Part shown: positions 8,554-16,767 of the stretch, piece after piece | Layout of the letters: every line of letters begins with the position of its first letter | How positions within the stretch are numbered: the first letter of the stretch is position 1 | Made by a program: the position numbers and the translations under genes | Assembly: GCF_034661235.1 (NCBI RefSeq) | Contig: NZ_CP141059.1 | Location: forward strand, 2,417,501 to 2,481,500 | Direction: 5' to 3' | DNA length: 64,000 bases | DNA from: Nocardioides bizhenqiangii | GTDB taxonomy: Bacteria; Actinomycetota; Actinomycetes; Propionibacteriales; Nocardioidaceae | The notes under the pieces: model-generated | What the model saw: only the letters and a program-made list of their open reading frames with translations | Database searches by the model: none | What the model was told of the DNA's origin: nothing

Positions 8554-9279
8554 TCAGTGCCCCATCCCGAGACCGCCGTCGACCGGGATCACGGCGCCGG
8601 TGACGTAGCCCGACGCGGGGTCCGCCAACCACGTCACCGCCGCGGCGACCTCCTCCGGCCGTGCGTAACGGCCGAGGGGGATCTGGGTGCGGATCGCGTC
8701 CTTCTGCTCGTCGGTCAGCACCGACGTCATGTCGGTCTCGACATAGCCGGGAGCGACGACGTTCGTCGTGATCGACCGGGAGCCGAGCTCCCGGGCCAGC
8801 GACCTCGCCATGCCCACCAGGCCGGCCTTGGACGCCGCGTAGTTGACCTGTCCCGGCGACCCGAGCAGACCGACGACGCTCGAGATGAAGATGATCCGAC
8901 CACGCTTGAGCCGGAGCATGCCCTTGGCTGCCCGCTTCGCCAGCCGGAAGGACCCGGTGAGGTTGGTTTCGATGACCGAGGACCAGTCCTCCTCCGACAT
9001 CCGGAGCAGGAGCGTGTCGGCCGTGATCCCGGCGTTGGCGACGAGGATCTCGACCGGTCCGTGGGCCTCCTCCGCCGCGGTGAACGCCGCGTCGACGTCG
9101 GCCGGCACGGTGATGTCCGCCTTGATCTCGAGCGCGCCGTCGGGAGCGCCACCGCTGCGGGTGGTCACGGCGACCCGGTCGCCCTGGGCGAGGAAGGCTT
9201 CGGCGATCGCGCGGCCGATGCCACGGTTGCCGCCGGTGATCAGGACCGAGCGCGGCTCGGGAGCGGTCGCGGAGTTCAC
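8554..9279 (-). CDS. fabG: 3-oxoacyl-ACP reductase FabG
   Basis: NADPH-dependent 3-ketoacyl-ACP reductase of type II fatty acid synthesis, 241 residues. It has the classical SDR parts: SVLITGGNRGIGRA for NADP(H), NAGITADTLLLRM, the catalytic Ser in IIFISSVVGLLG and YAASKAG (Tyr and Lys four residues apart). FabG-specific features include the C-terminal GAVIPVDGGLGMGH. Start is GTG 9279, because TAGCGT ends 7 nt upstream; an open frame continues to 9363 but would lie ahead of that promoter. First gene of the fabG-fabI pair. Confidence 0.94.
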   Translation of the reverse strand: MNSATAPEPRSVLITGGNRGIGRAIAEAFLAQGDRVAVTTRSGGAPDGALEIKADITVPADVDAAFTAAEEAHGPVEILVANAGITADTLLLRMSEEDWSSVIETNLTGSFRLAKRAAKGMLRLKRGRIIFISSVVGLLGSPGQVNYAASKAGLVGMARSLARELGSRSITTNVVAPGYVETDMTSVLTDEQKDAIRTQIPLGRYARPEEVAAAVTWLADPASGYVTGAVIPVDGGLGMGH

Positions 9280-9286
9280 GCCTACG

Positions 9287-9292
9287 ACGCTA
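9287..9292 (-). promoter_or_regulatory. -10 hexamer TAGCGT, leaderless start of fabG
   Basis: Minus-strand TAGCGT 7 nt before the GTG at 9279. It fixes the shorter fabG start. Confidence 0.5.
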
Positions 9293-9390
9293 TCCGTCCG
9301 GTGGGGCGGCCTCGCCTCCAGTACCGAGCAACTTCTTCGGCTTCTTTTGTAAGAACCCGACAAATTGAATTGGCCGAGCGCGTCTCCGGT

Positions 9391-9434
9391 GCGGCGGTGG
9401 AGGCAGCAAGCTGCCGGGGCGCACCTCCCGCCGC
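9391..9434 (-). terminator. hairpin downstream of the dodecin gene
   Basis: Arms GCGGCGGTGGAGG (9391-9403) and CCTCCCGCCGC (9424-9434) pair with one bulge, and a smaller GGCAGC-AA-GCTGCC hairpin lies inside (9402-9415). It sits 33 nt beyond the dodecin stop on the minus strand and before fabG. No T-tract follows, as is common in high-GC actinobacteria. Confidence 0.45.
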
Positions 9435-9450
9435 GCTGCCGGCTGAAGCG

Positions 9451-9470
9451 CTAACCGTGCTGCGGGTTAG
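9451..9470 (-). other. small stem-loop over the dodecin stop codon
   Basis: CTAACC (9451-9456) and GGTTAG (9465-9470) form a 6-bp stem around an 8-nt loop; the stop codon of the dodecin gene lies in one arm. It may protect the mRNA 3' end or help termination. Confidence 0.3.
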
Positions 9471-9679
9471 TCGTCTTCCAGACGGAAGCCGACCTTCATC
9501 GTGACCTGGAAGTGCTCGACCCGGCCGTCCTTGATCTGACCGCGGGTCCCGATCACCTCGAACCAGTCGAGATGACGCAGCGTCTTGCTGGCGCGCTCGA
9601 TGCCGTTCTGGACTGCCTGGTCGACGCCGTCGGGTGACGTGCCGACGATCTCGGTGACCCGATAGGTGCGGTTGCTCAT
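9467..9679 (-). CDS. dodecin
   Basis: A 70-residue flavin-binding dodecin, a small beta-alpha-beta-beta protein that assembles into a hollow dodecamer and stores or buffers flavins. Family features: RVTEIVGTSPDGVDQAVQNG, the WFEVIGTRGQI stretch with the Trp that stacks on the isoalloxazine ring, and HFQVTMKVGFRLED. Length is exactly that of the family. ATG 9679 is preceded by TAGGCT with a 7-nt gap, so the longer reading frame to 9796, which runs through a dispersed repeat, is not used. Divergent from the DUF3099 gene across that repeat. Confidence 0.93.
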   Translation of the reverse strand: MSNRTYRVTEIVGTSPDGVDQAVQNGIERASKTLRHLDWFEVIGTRGQIKDGRVEHFQVTMKVGFRLEDD

Positions 9680-9686
9680 GCGGTTC

Positions 9687-9692
9687 AGCCTA
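9687..9692 (-). promoter_or_regulatory. -10 hexamer TAGGCT, leaderless start of dodecin
   Basis: Minus-strand TAGGCT 7 nt before the ATG at 9679. It touches the outer arm of the dispersed palindromic repeat at 9692. Confidence 0.5.
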
Positions 9693-9852
9693 GGGCGTGT
9701 CGCCCCGGTCTGTGCCGTTGCGAGCGGAGTTTCCGTCCGATCTGGCAAGGCGGCGGAGCGCGGGCATGCTGGGCGCACGTCAAGCGACGCCAACACAGCC
9801 AGATCGAGGCGGAAACGCCGCGGAGTAGGCGCAGGGCGGGGTGACGCGCCCT
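9692..9852. repeat. dispersed nested-palindrome repeat, copy 1
   Basis: A roughly 160-bp element built as two nested inverted repeats. Inner arms: GTTTCCGTCCGATCTGGC (9729-9746) and GCCAGATCGAGGCGGAAAC (9798-9816). Outer arms: AGGGCGTGTCGCCCCG (9692-9707) and CGGGGTGACGCGCCCT (9837-9852), 14 of 16 positions complementary. A second copy is at 35174-35331. Copy 1 lies between the divergent dodecin and DUF3099 genes, touching both promoter regions. Confidence 0.8.
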
Positions 9853-9891
9853 CGACCTGCCCTAGACCTGCTCACAGCGACCGGCGCGGCG

Positions 9892-9897
9892 TACGCT
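9892..9897 (+). promoter_or_regulatory. -10 hexamer TACGCT, leaderless start
   Basis: TACGCT 6 nt before the ATG at 9904 of the DUF3099 gene. Confidence 0.5.
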
Positions 9898-9903
9898 GAA
9901 GGC

Positions 9904-10191
9904 ATGTCCGACACCCCGATCCGGATCACCACTGCCGGATCCGGCCCCGACGCCGACCTCGCCCGGCGGCAGCGGCGCTACGTCATCTCGATGTCGATCC
10001 GGACGGTGTGCTTCATCGGCGCCGCGATCGCCGGGATGGCCGGGATCAACTGGTTGTGGCCGATCCTGATCCTGGCGGCGCTGGTGCTCCCCTACGTCGC
10101 CGTGGTCAACGCCAACGCCGCCAACTCGCGCACCGACGCGCTGCCGCTCACGGACGGCGGCCGCAGCGACCGGCAGCTGGGCTCGAAGTGA
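9904..10191 (+). CDS. DUF3099 membrane protein
   Basis: A 95-residue protein with two closely spaced transmembrane helices (about residues 32-50 and 53-70, RTVCFIGAAIAGMAGINWLW then PILILAALVLPYVAVV) and short polar ends; this is the DUF3099 layout, widespread in actinobacteria and without known function. ATG 9904 is fixed by the -10 box 6 nt upstream. Its stop overlaps the GTG start of the next small gene as GTGA, so the two are translationally coupled. It lies near moaA and SURF1. Confidence 0.82.
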   Translation: MSDTPIRITTAGSGPDADLARRQRRYVISMSIRTVCFIGAAIAGMAGINWLWPILILAALVLPYVAVVNANAANSRTDALPLTDGGRSDRQLGSK

Positions 10192-10397
10192 GCCAGGCTC
10201 CCGCCAGCGAGCCCGACTACTGCTCCGCCAAGGGCTGCCGCGCCGACGCGACCTGGCAACTGCTCTGGAACAACCCGCGGATCCACACGCCGGACCGGCG
10301 CAAGGTGTGGCTCGCCTGCGACCAGCACAGGGAGTCGCTCGAATCGTTCCTCGGTGCCCGGGGCTTCCTCAAGGACACCGTGCCGCACGGCGCCTGA
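10188..10397 (+). CDS. small cysteine-containing protein
   Basis: A 69-residue soluble protein starting at GTG 10188 inside the stop of the DUF3099 gene. It has CSAKGC near residue 12 and ACDQH near residue 44, four Cys/His ligands that could bind a zinc ion in a treble-clef-like fold. Conserved small proteins of this kind accompany DUF3099 genes in actinobacteria; no function is known to me. A much longer reading frame from 10008 exists in the same frame but overlaps the DUF3099 gene and is not the real start. Confidence 0.72.
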   Translation: MSQAPASEPDYCSAKGCRADATWQLLWNNPRIHTPDRRKVWLACDQHRESLESFLGARGFLKDTVPHGA

Positions 10398-10412
10398 CCG
10401 GCGCCTGGAATG

Positions 10413-11405
10413 TCAGCCGCCGATGGCCGACATCGGCCGGTCGGGCTGGAGGAACGTGGGGTCGTCGATCCCGTGACCCGCGGCCTTGCCGGCCATCGCG
10501 ACCAGCCAGCGCTCGGCGAGATCCTCGTCGGTCGCTCCCCGGCGCATCGCCGTGCGCAGGTCGGACTCCTGCCGGGCGAACAGACAGTTGCGGACCTGGC
10601 CGTCAGCGGTGAGCCGCACGCGGTCGCAGTCACCGCAGAACGGCCGGGTCACCGATGCGATCACGCCGACCGTGGCGGGGCCACCATCGACGAGGAACAG
10701 CTCCGCCGGTGCGCTCCCCCGCGGCTCGGACGCCGGAGCCAGCGTGAACGCTCCGTCGAGGCGACCGAAGATCTCGTCGGCGGTGACCATTCCCTCCCGC
10801 GACCACCCGTGCTGGGCGTCGAGCGGCATCTGCTCGATGAACCGCAGCTGGTAGCCCCGCTCGAGACACCAGCGGAGCAGCTCGGGTGCCTGGTCGTCGT
10901 TGACGCCGCGGAGCAGCACGGCGTTGACCTTCACCGGACCCAGACCCGCCGCCTCGGCGGCGGCGAGGCCCTCGACGACGTCGTCGAACCGGTCGCGCCG
11001 GGTGATCTCCAGGAACGTGTCGGGACGCACGGTGTCGAGGCTGACGTTGACCCGGTCGAGACCCGCCTCGGCGAGCGAAGCGGCAGTGCGGGCGAGGCCG
11101 ATCCCGTTGGTCGTGATCGACAGCTCGACGCCGGGGCCCACCGCGCGGGTGCGGCGGACGACGTCGACCAGGCCGCGTCGTACGAGGGGCTCGCCGCCGG
11201 TGAAGCGGACCTCACGGACTCCCAGCCGCTCGATCGCGATCGCGATCAGCCGCACCACCTCGTCGTCGGTGAGCTGGTCGTCACCCGGCAGCCAGTCGAG
11301 CCCTTCGGCAGGCATGCAGTAGGAGCAGCGCAGGTTGCAGCGGTCGGTCAGCGACACCCGGAGGTCGGTCGCCACCCGGCCGTAGCGGTCGACGAGGGGC
11401 TGCAT
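10413..11405 (-). CDS. moaA: GTP 3',8-cyclase MoaA
   Basis: Radical SAM enzyme that starts molybdenum cofactor synthesis by rearranging GTP. 330 residues: DLRVSLTDRCNLRCSYCMP carries the SAM-cluster cysteines (residues 23, 27, 30), EVRFTGGEPLVR follows, and the second cluster is in CGDCDRVRLTADGQVRNC. The protein ends in the conserved Gly-Gly, which is essential in this family. ATG 11405 is the start that places the family N-terminus correctly; the frame extends to 11444 without support. No other moa/moe genes are in the window, so this gene is separated from the rest of its pathway. Confidence 0.95.
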   Translation of the reverse strand: MQPLVDRYGRVATDLRVSLTDRCNLRCSYCMPAEGLDWLPGDDQLTDDEVVRLIAIAIERLGVREVRFTGGEPLVRRGLVDVVRRTRAVGPGVELSITTNGIGLARTAASLAEAGLDRVNVSLDTVRPDTFLEITRRDRFDDVVEGLAAAEAAGLGPVKVNAVLLRGVNDDQAPELLRWCLERGYQLRFIEQMPLDAQHGWSREGMVTADEIFGRLDGAFTLAPASEPRGSAPAELFLVDGGPATVGVIASVTRPFCGDCDRVRLTADGQVRNCLFARQESDLRTAMRRGATDEDLAERWLVAMAGKAAGHGIDDPTFLQPDRPMSAIGG

Positions 11406-11448
11406 CACCCCAGGATAGGCCGGATGTGGGCGGGTGCCCCTCACGCCC

Positions 11449-11454
11449 TACGGT
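11449..11454 (+). promoter_or_regulatory. -10 hexamer TACGGT, leaderless start
   Basis: TACGGT 7 nt before the GTG at 11462 of the SURF1 gene. Confidence 0.45.
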
Positions 11455-11461
11455 GATCTCT

Positions 11462-12301
11462 GTGGGTGAGTGGCTGGCGTCGTGGCGATTCCTACTCAGC
11501 CGCCGGTGGCTGCTGTTCTTCGTCGCGATCGTCGTCCTCGCCTGCGGCACCTGGTGGCTCGGCGAGTGGCAGTTCGGCCGGCTCGACGACCGCGAGGCGC
11601 GCAACGCCGTGATCGAGGACAACGCGCACGCCGACCCGGTGCCGGTGGACGAGGTGCTGGCTCCCGGGGACGCCGTGTCGTCCGACGAGGAGTACACCGT
11701 CGTCGAGGCGACCGGCAGCTACGACGTCGACGACACCCTGATCGTCCGGTACCGCACCCGGGACGGCGCACCAGGGGTGCAGGTCGTCGTACCGCTGGTC
11801 ACGGCGGACGGCACCGCCCTCGTCGTCGATCGCGGGTGGCTGCCGGACGAGGATCCGTCGGTGGACCCGCGCGACGCGGCACCGCCTCCTCCGGACGGCG
11901 AGGTGACCATCACCGGCTGGGTGCGCGCCGACGGCGAGGGCGACAGCACCGAGGTGTCGGACGGCGGGATGCGGGCGATCTCGAGCGAGGCGATCGGGGA
12001 TGCCCTCGACCGGGAGGTCTACGGCGGGTTCGTGGAGCTCCTCTCCGAGGACCCCGCTCCCGCCGAGGCGCTCGAGCCCCCCGAGGAACCGGACACCGGC
12101 GAGGGCCCGCACTTCTTCTACGGCCTGCAATGGTGGTTCTTCGGAGTGCTCGCCCTCGGCGGCTTCGGCTACCTGGCCTGGGACGAGCGGAAGCACGGTC
12201 CGCGAGGCGAACGACGGCGGAGCCGCACCGGCTCAGAGCGAGCGGGTCATCCCGCCATCGACCGGCACCATCGCGCCGGTGACGAAGGACGCGGCCGGTG
12301 A
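11462..12301 (+). CDS. SURF1 family cytochrome oxidase assembly protein
   Basis: Assembly factor that helps insert heme a into cytochrome c oxidase. About 279 residues with the SURF1 topology: a first membrane helix near residues 18-38 (WLLFFVAIVVLACGTWWLG), the WQFGRLDDREARN sequence just after it, a large extracytoplasmic domain, and a second helix near GLQWWFFGVLALGGFGYLAW close to the C-terminus. GTG 11462 is chosen from the -10 box; the GTG at 11426 lies upstream of it. The last 69 nt overlap the convergent SDR gene. ctaA and ctaB are encoded at 53-55 kb. Confidence 0.88.
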   Translation: MGEWLASWRFLLSRRWLLFFVAIVVLACGTWWLGEWQFGRLDDREARNAVIEDNAHADPVPVDEVLAPGDAVSSDEEYTVVEATGSYDVDDTLIVRYRTRDGAPGVQVVVPLVTADGTALVVDRGWLPDEDPSVDPRDAAPPPPDGEVTITGWVRADGEGDSTEVSDGGMRAISSEAIGDALDREVYGGFVELLSEDPAPAEALEPPEEPDTGEGPHFFYGLQWWFFGVLALGGFGYLAWDERKHGPRGERRRSRTGSERAGHPAIDRHHRAGDEGRGR

Positions 12302-13000
12302 GAGCAGGAACGCTGCCACCCGTCCGAACTCGGCGGGCGCGCCGTACCTGCGCAGCGGGATCTGCTCCTTCCAGTACGCACGCGCCGCGTCCTGGTCCCC
12401 CGTCGCGGCGTCCAGCTCGGCGACCCGCTCGGTGTTGACCCGCCCCGGCAGCAGCCCGTTGACGCGCACCCCGCGCGAGCCCAGCTCGTCGGCGAGGCCC
12501 TTGGCGACCATCGCCAGACCCGGCCGGAAGCCGTTGGACACCGTGAGACCCGGGACCGGCTGGCGGACGCTGGTGGAGAGCACCAGCGCGATCGAGCCGT
12601 CCTCGCCGAGCGCGGCGCCGATCTCACGGGCGAGCCGGACGCTGCCGAGGAAGACCGACTCGAATGCCGCGGTCCACTGCTCGTCCGTGATCGCACCCAG
12701 CTCACCGGGCGGTGGACCTCCGACGCTCACCAGGGCCCCGTCGAGACGGCCCCAGCGCTCCTGCGCGGCCGCGATCAGCCTTCCTGGCGTCGTGGGATCC
12801 GCGTTGTCGGCTGCCACGCCGAGTCCCCTGTTCTCACCGAGCACGCCAAGGGCGGTGACTGCCGCATCGACGCTCTCCTGGGAGCGACCCGAGACGACGA
12901 CGCGCGCCCCTTCGGCCGCCAGCGCTTCCGCGGTGGCCCGGCCGAGGCCTCGCGTGCCACCGGTAATGATGAAGACGCGGTCGCGGAGTTCCAGGTCCAT
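12233..13000 (-). CDS. SDR family oxidoreductase
   Basis: A 255-residue short-chain dehydrogenase/reductase. NAD(P)-binding FIITGGTRGLGRATAEAL is at the N-terminus; an Arg after the second strand (VVSGRSQ) favours NADPH. The catalytic region is atypical: ALVLSTSVRQPVPGLTVSNGFRPGLAMVAKGL has Ser and the downstream Lys, but the usual YxxxK tyrosine is not at its place (SNGFRPGLAMVAK), as in some divergent SDRs. The substrate is unknown. C-terminal GAMVPVDGGMTRSL is normal. It overlaps the SURF1 gene tail-to-tail and diverges from the secreted repeat protein at 13022. Confidence 0.85.
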   Translation of the reverse strand: MDLELRDRVFIITGGTRGLGRATAEALAAEGARVVVSGRSQESVDAAVTALGVLGENRGLGVAADNADPTTPGRLIAAAQERWGRLDGALVSVGGPPPGELGAITDEQWTAAFESVFLGSVRLAREIGAALGEDGSIALVLSTSVRQPVPGLTVSNGFRPGLAMVAKGLADELGSRGVRVNGLLPGRVNTERVAELDAATGDQDAARAYWKEQIPLRRYGAPAEFGRVAAFLLSPAASFVTGAMVPVDGGMTRSL

Positions 13001-13021
13001 GGCGCCAGATTAGGACGTACT

Positions 13022-14974
13022 GTGACCGCCATGCTCCGCGGCGTGCAGACCCGCCGGGCGTCGATCTCGGGCGTCGCTCTCGTGATGGCGCTGCTCCTCT
13101 CCCTCCTCGTCGCTGCGCCTGCCCACGCCGTCAACGGGACACTGAGCGGCACGCTCACCGGACCGGACGGCGACCTCTACGACAAAGGCTTCAAGGTCGA
13201 GGTCTTCCAGGCCGACGGCGACCACTGGCAGCTCGCGGCGTCGCAGACGGTCTGGTCGGGCAGCGTGTTCGCGGTCTCACTGCCGCCGGGCAGCTACCGA
13301 GCGTGCTTCAGCGCAACCGTCGATGCCTGGGCCGAGGAGGCCGGGCAGCGGTGCTGGTCCGACGGCTACGACGTCCGGGGCGCGACCGACATCCTCATCA
13401 CCGACGGCAGTACGACGACGATCGACCCCTCGCTCCCCAAGGAGGCGAAGGTGGTGCGGGGTCGGATCGTCGGGCCCGGCGGGGTCGGCATCCAGGCGTT
13501 CGTCGCGCCGTACCGGCAGCTGCCGAACGGGACCTGGGAGTGGCGCGGCGGCGACCAGAGCGACCCGGCGGACGGCACCTTCGCCCTGCGGGACCTCGAC
13601 CCCGGTACCTATCGGTTCTGCCTCCTCGACGTGCCGCGCGACTACGTCTCGGAGTGCTGGGAGGAGGTCGCCAACCTGGGCGATGCGCAGGACGTGACGC
13701 TGGAGCCGGGCAACGTCTCCGCTCTCCACTTCCGCCTCGCCCGCAAGGCCGCGATCTCCGGAACGGTGACGCGCCCCCCAGGCTCGACGGAGCCCATGAG
13801 CGTCATCGCCTACCACCTCCGGTTCGGACAGTGGGCGTTCGCCGAGGCCGCCGGAGTGGCCCCGGACGGCAGCTACCGGATCGGTGCGCTGCAGGCCGAG
13901 GCCTACCGCGTGTGCGTCAACGGGTACGACGTCATCGGCACCTGTTGGCAGCAGGGCTCCGACCCCGCGCAGGCCTCGGACATCGTGCTGACCGCGACCC
14001 AGCAGCGCGCCGGCATCGACCTCGCGCCCGGACCGGCCGGCTTCGTCTCCGGCACCCTGCCCGACGTCTACCTCGGTGCCCAGGGCTACCCGAGCGTCAC
14101 CGCGTGGCGCCAGGTCGGGGACACCTGGGCGGGCGTGGGAGGCGGCGAAGCCGTCCAGACCGGCATCGGCAGCGACTGGACCTACGAGATCGGCTCGCTC
14201 CCGAGCGGCACCTACGTCGTCTGCGTGGAGCACTCCGAACCCGAGTTCGTGACTGCGTTCCCCCGCACGTGCAACGGCGGTAGCCCGTCGCCGCAGGGCG
14301 GTGTCCCGTTCGAGGTCGTGGCCGGGACCACGACCAGCGGAATCGACATCGACACGGGACAGGCGGGCGAGATCCGTGGCGGTGTCTCGGGGGCACCGGG
14401 ACGGGTCCGTGTCGACCTCTACGCGCCGACCGGCCGGCTGGCGCTGAGCCAGTGGACCGGGCCGAACAACCGCTACCGGTTCGGCGAGCTCCCTGCGGGT
14501 GACTACCGCGTCGGCTTCCACCGCGCGGTCGCCCGGACCTCGCTCGCGGCCGAGTGGTGGCACAACCGCGGCGACGGACTCGGTCACTCCGGGGCGACGC
14601 CGGTGCCGGTCGACGGTGACGTCGTGGAGGGGATCAGGGCGACCCTCGACGAGGGCGGCACCATCGACGGCCGGCTGCTCGGCAGCGCAGGCGAGCCGGT
14701 GCAAGGCTGCACCGTCCAGGCACGCGCCCGGGACCGCTCACTGGCTGTCCGGACGGCGATCAGCGACGTGACGGGCGCGTTCTCGATCGGCGGGCTCAGC
14801 ACCGCGTCGTACGTCGTGCTCGTCCCGAAGGCCTGCAGCGGCGAACCGAGCGGGATCTTCTACGACACCGGCTCCCCCGACGGCACGACATCCCGAATTC
14901 GGCACGCCGACGACGTCGCCGTGACCCGCGGGCAGACCGCGGACCTGGGCGTCGACCTGCACACCAGCGGCTGA
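13022..14974 (+). CDS. secreted protein with repeated carboxypeptidase-regulatory-like domains
   Basis: About 650 residues, with an N-terminal signal peptide (VALVMALLLSLLVAAPAHA) and no membrane anchor, so it is exported. The mature part is a series of about seven beta-sandwich modules, each with patterns such as GSYRACFSA, GTYRFCLLD, AYRVCVNGY, GTYVVCVEH and GDYRVGFHR, and intervening TVSGT-like strands; these match carboxypeptidase-regulatory/CNA-B-like folds. Many modules hold paired cysteines. No catalytic domain is visible, so a structural or adhesive role is more likely than enzymatic. Start GTG 13022 or ATG 13031. A smaller protein of similar design is at 43189. Confidence 0.8.
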   Translation: MTAMLRGVQTRRASISGVALVMALLLSLLVAAPAHAVNGTLSGTLTGPDGDLYDKGFKVEVFQADGDHWQLAASQTVWSGSVFAVSLPPGSYRACFSATVDAWAEEAGQRCWSDGYDVRGATDILITDGSTTTIDPSLPKEAKVVRGRIVGPGGVGIQAFVAPYRQLPNGTWEWRGGDQSDPADGTFALRDLDPGTYRFCLLDVPRDYVSECWEEVANLGDAQDVTLEPGNVSALHFRLARKAAISGTVTRPPGSTEPMSVIAYHLRFGQWAFAEAAGVAPDGSYRIGALQAEAYRVCVNGYDVIGTCWQQGSDPAQASDIVLTATQQRAGIDLAPGPAGFVSGTLPDVYLGAQGYPSVTAWRQVGDTWAGVGGGEAVQTGIGSDWTYEIGSLPSGTYVVCVEHSEPEFVTAFPRTCNGGSPSPQGGVPFEVVAGTTTSGIDIDTGQAGEIRGGVSGAPGRVRVDLYAPTGRLALSQWTGPNNRYRFGELPAGDYRVGFHRAVARTSLAAEWWHNRGDGLGHSGATPVPVDGDVVEGIRATLDEGGTIDGRLLGSAGEPVQGCTVQARARDRSLAVRTAISDVTGAFSIGGLSTASYVVLVPKACSGEPSGIFYDTGSPDGTTSRIRHADDVAVTRGQTADLGVDLHTSG

Positions 14975-14984
14975 GGCGACCCGG

Positions 14985-16739
14985 TCAGCCGACGACGTCG
15001 TCGATCGCGTCGGCCACGTGCGACACCGGCACCACGTCGGGCGCACCCTTGCGCGCGGCGTCGGCAGTGTGGTCGTCCGGCTGCCGCTGGCTCTCCCGCT
15101 CGGCCTCGACCCGCTTGAGGTAGTGCTCGACCTCGCGGGCGCGCTGCTCGGAGTCCCAGCCGAGGTAGCCGCGGGCCAGGTCGGCGACGTAGGGCGCCGC
15201 ACCGACGCCACGGTCGAAGGTCTCGATCGACACCCGCAGCCGTCGGGTCAGCACGTCGTCGAGGTGCCGGGCGCCCTCGTGGGTCACCGCGTAGACCGCC
15301 TCCGCCTGGAGATAGTCCTCGGCACCGGGCAACGGCTCGGCCAGGTCGGGCTCGGCGGCGACCAGGTCCAGCACCTCCAGCACGAGGGAGCCGTACCGCT
15401 CCAGCAGGTGCTCGATCCGGTTGATCGCGAGACCGGACTGGGCGGCGAGGCTGCGCCGCTGGTTCCACAAGGCCTGGAAGCCGTCGGCGCCGACCAGCGG
15501 GATCTGCTCCGTGACGCAGGGGCCTACCGCCTTGCCCTGCGAGATCTCCAGGCCGCGCACCGCCTCGTCGACGGCGTCGGCGGCCATCACCCGGTAGGTC
15601 GTGTACTTGCCACCGGCGACCACGACGAGTCCCGGCACGGAGTGCGCGACCGCGTGCTCGCGGGACAGCTTGGACGTCGCCGCGTCCTCGCCCGCCAGCA
15701 GCGGTCGCAGGCCGGCGTAGACGCCCTCGACGTCGTCGCGGGTCAACGGCACCTCGAGCACCTTGTTGACGTGCTCCAGCAGGTAGCCGATGTCGCGGGA
15801 GCTGGCGGCCGGATGGTCCTTGGACAGCTCCCAGTCGGTGTCGGTGGTGCCGATGATCCAGTGCCGCTTCCACGGGATGACGAACAGCACCGAGCTCTCG
15901 GTGCGCAGGATCAGCCCGGCCTCGCCGCGGATCCGGTCCCGCGGCACGACCAGGTGGATCCCCTTGCTGGCCCGCACCTTGAACTGACCCCGCTCGCGGG
16001 CCATGGCCTGGGTCTCGTCGGTCCAGACCCCGGTGGCGTTGATGACCTGGGAGGCACGGATCTCGAAGCGGTTGCCGGTCTCGAGGTCGATCACCTCGGC
16101 GCCGACGACCCGCTCGCTCTCCTTGATCAGCCCGACGACGCGGGTGCGGCTGGCGACCGCGGCGCCGTAGGTCGCGGCGGTGCGCGCCAGGAACATCGTG
16201 TGCCGCGCGTCGTCGACCTGCGCGTCGTAATATTTGATCGCCCCGACCAGAGCGTCCTTGCGCAGCGAAGGGAAAGCCTTGCGGGCGCCGTGCCGGGTGA
16301 GGTGGCGGTGCACGGGCGTGCTGGCGCCGTACCCGCTGGCCTTGGCGAGAGCGTCGTACATCGCGATCCCGGAGCCGGCGTACCACCGCTCCCAGCCCCG
16401 GCCGGTCAGCGGGTAGAGGAACGGGACCGGGCGGACCAGGTGCGGCGCCAGCCGCTGCATCAGCAGGCCGCGCTCCTTGAGCGCCTCCGCCACGAGCCGG
16501 AAGTCGAGCATCTCCAGGTAGCGCAACCCGCCGTGGACCAGCTTGGAGCTGCGGCTGGACGTGCCGGACGCGAAGTCGCGGGCCTCGACGAGACCGACCG
16601 TGAGGCCGCGGGTGGCGGCGTCCAGGGCGCAGCCGGCACCGACCACGCCGGCACCGATCACGAGCACGTCCAGGTGTTGGCCGGAGAGTCGCTTGAGCGC
16701 CGCGGAGCGCGCACGGGGCGAGAGTGCGGCCGGCGTCAT
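14985..16739 (-). CDS. glpD: glycerol-3-phosphate dehydrogenase GlpD
   Basis: FAD-dependent oxidation of glycerol 3-phosphate to dihydroxyacetone phosphate at the membrane. 584 residues: LDVLVIGAGVVGAGCALDAATRGL binds FAD near residues 24-47, then GTSSRSSKLVHGGLRYLE, the family-typical substrate loop, and a C-terminal helical domain with GARHLDDVLTRRLRVSIE. Start ATG 16739. GlpD usually stands next to glpK; here an unrelated ATPase gene (16768-17937) with its own promoter separates them. All three genes run on the minus strand. Confidence 0.95.
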   Translation of the reverse strand: MTPAALSPRARSAALKRLSGQHLDVLVIGAGVVGAGCALDAATRGLTVGLVEARDFASGTSSRSSKLVHGGLRYLEMLDFRLVAEALKERGLLMQRLAPHLVRPVPFLYPLTGRGWERWYAGSGIAMYDALAKASGYGASTPVHRHLTRHGARKAFPSLRKDALVGAIKYYDAQVDDARHTMFLARTAATYGAAVASRTRVVGLIKESERVVGAEVIDLETGNRFEIRASQVINATGVWTDETQAMARERGQFKVRASKGIHLVVPRDRIRGEAGLILRTESSVLFVIPWKRHWIIGTTDTDWELSKDHPAASSRDIGYLLEHVNKVLEVPLTRDDVEGVYAGLRPLLAGEDAATSKLSREHAVAHSVPGLVVVAGGKYTTYRVMAADAVDEAVRGLEISQGKAVGPCVTEQIPLVGADGFQALWNQRRSLAAQSGLAINRIEHLLERYGSLVLEVLDLVAAEPDLAEPLPGAEDYLQAEAVYAVTHEGARHLDDVLTRRLRVSIETFDRGVGAAPYVADLARGYLGWDSEQRAREVEHYLKRVEAERESQRQPDDHTADAARKGAPDVVPVSHVADAIDDVVG

Positions 16740-16767
16740 GCTGTCCTCCTGGGGCGGCTCGGTCGGG

